6,701 bases of DNA from positions 1-6,701 of the forward strand of contig CALAUG010000003.1 in assembly GCA_937892155.1 (NCBI GenBank), given 5' to 3'. Origin of the DNA: an uncultured Bacteroidales bacterium (lineage in GTDB: Bacteria; Bacteroidota; Bacteroidia; Bacteroidales; UBA1715). Positions within the stretch are counted from its first letter, which is position 1; every line of letters begins with the position of its first letter. Below, piece by piece: positions 6,262 through 6,701 of this stretch. A program made the position numbers and the translations under genes. A model generated the notes under the pieces. It did no database searches. It saw nothing but the letters and a program-made list of their open reading frames with translations, and had not been told where the DNA came from.

Positions 6262-6701
6262 CGGCCGTTATTGCGAATCGGAGTTCGAGGATGCCTTCGT
6301 CGGGTTCCTGGAGAACGCGGGCTGGCAATATACCGCCGGCAACGATATTCACCGCAGCAAAAGCGAAGTGCTCATCGCCGAGGATTTCAAGCAGTTTATT
6401 GCGGAAACCAATCCCCAACTGACGAACGAGGAGGTTACGCAAATCTACGACAACGTGCGTTTGGCCGGTGCCGAAAACGACTTCGCCACGCTGCACAAAG
6501 TGTATGGCTGGATGGTGGATGGTGTGCAGTTTACGCCACAAAACAGTCTGGCGCAGATGGTGCCCCTAATCGACTTTGAACATCCAGAAAACAACATTTT
6601 CCGTGTAGTTAACCAATTTGTGGTGGAATACACCAACAACGGCCAGAAGGAAAACCGCCGTCCAGACGTGCTGCTGTTCGTCAACGGGTTGCCGCTGTGC
6701 G
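6239..6701 (+). CDS. hsdR: Type I restriction-modification system restriction (DNA translocase/endonuclease) subunit HsdR, N-terminal fragment
   Basis: About 154 N-terminal residues are visible and the gene continues off the right edge. HsdR is the ATP-driven DNA translocase and nuclease of the type I complex. The visible part is the N-terminal HSDR_N nuclease domain: an opening NYNGRYCESEFEDAFVGFL helix ending in the family's AGW, then DIHRSKSEVLIAEDF, and then FRVVNQFVVEY and RRPDVLLFVNGLPL. The aspartate in RRPD is the first acidic residue of the PDDEXK site; the following E-x-K should lie just beyond the window, as do the helicase motifs. The start is an ATGATG doublet at 6236-6241; 6239 is chosen, 6236 is equally possible. 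Both lie inside the 3' end of the DUF262-DUF1524 gene, in another frame, with no good ribosome binding site, which suggests translational coupling. GC content returns sharply to about 60% at 6301-6360, matching hsdM and differing from the two genes before it. Confidence 0.92.
   Translation, partial: MTTLTNYNGRYCESEFEDAFVGFLENAGWQYTAGNDIHRSKSEVLIAEDFKQFIAETNPQLTNEEVTQIYDNVRLAGAENDFATLHKVYGWMVDGVQFTPQNSLAQMVPLIDFEHPENNIFRVVNQFVVEYTNNGQKENRRPDVLLFVNGLPLC

Noticed and set aside
6271..6579. Plus-strand open frame of 102 codons near the right end.
   Set aside because: It is out of frame inside hsdR, whose motifs are clear; the alternative translation is arginine- and glycine-rich and unlike any family I know.

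Overview
The window is a fragment of a type I restriction-modification (R-M) locus, all on the + strand and cut at both ends. It runs from the last ~145 codons of hsdM (modification subunit), through a DUF1016/YhcG-family PDDEXK nuclease gene, hsdS (specificity subunit) and two consecutive DUF262 (GmrSD-type) genes, to the first ~154 codons of hsdR (restriction subunit). No RNA genes, CRISPR arrays, transposases or recombinases are visible. The host is most likely a member of the Bacteroidales. The supports are a TAnnTTTG-type -7 element upstream of the YhcG gene, mostly weak Shine-Dalgarno sequences, and the protein style and gene order. No single marker gene proves this.

Region by region. 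Bases 1-437 hold the HsdM C-terminus. Bases 438-461 are a short gap with a possible internal promoter. Bases 462-1508 encode the YhcG-like nuclease, which contains an odd 28-base direct repeat with an internal palindrome. Bases 1521-2633 encode HsdS, with two target-recognition halves and a strongly mosaic base composition. Bases 2634-2701 form a 68-base gap with a clear ribosome binding site and a possible leftover coding scrap. Bases 2702-4225 encode a stand-alone DUF262 protein. Bases 4237-6261 encode a DUF262 plus DUF1524 (His-Me/HNH) fusion, the layout of single-chain GmrSD type IV modification-dependent restriction enzymes. From 6239 hsdR begins inside the 3' end of that gene and runs off the right edge.

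How they may work together. HsdM, HsdS and HsdR are the standard parts of an ATP-dependent adenine-methylating type I system. The two DUF262 genes are very AT-rich compared with hsdM, the YhcG gene and hsdR, and look like a cassette placed precisely between hsdS and hsdR. A type IV-like activity that attacks modified phage DNA would complement a type I system that attacks unmodified DNA. The YhcG-like protein adds another PDDEXK nuclease fold. The locus is therefore best read as a composite, multi-nuclease defence operon. The individual families are known; joint function is inference.
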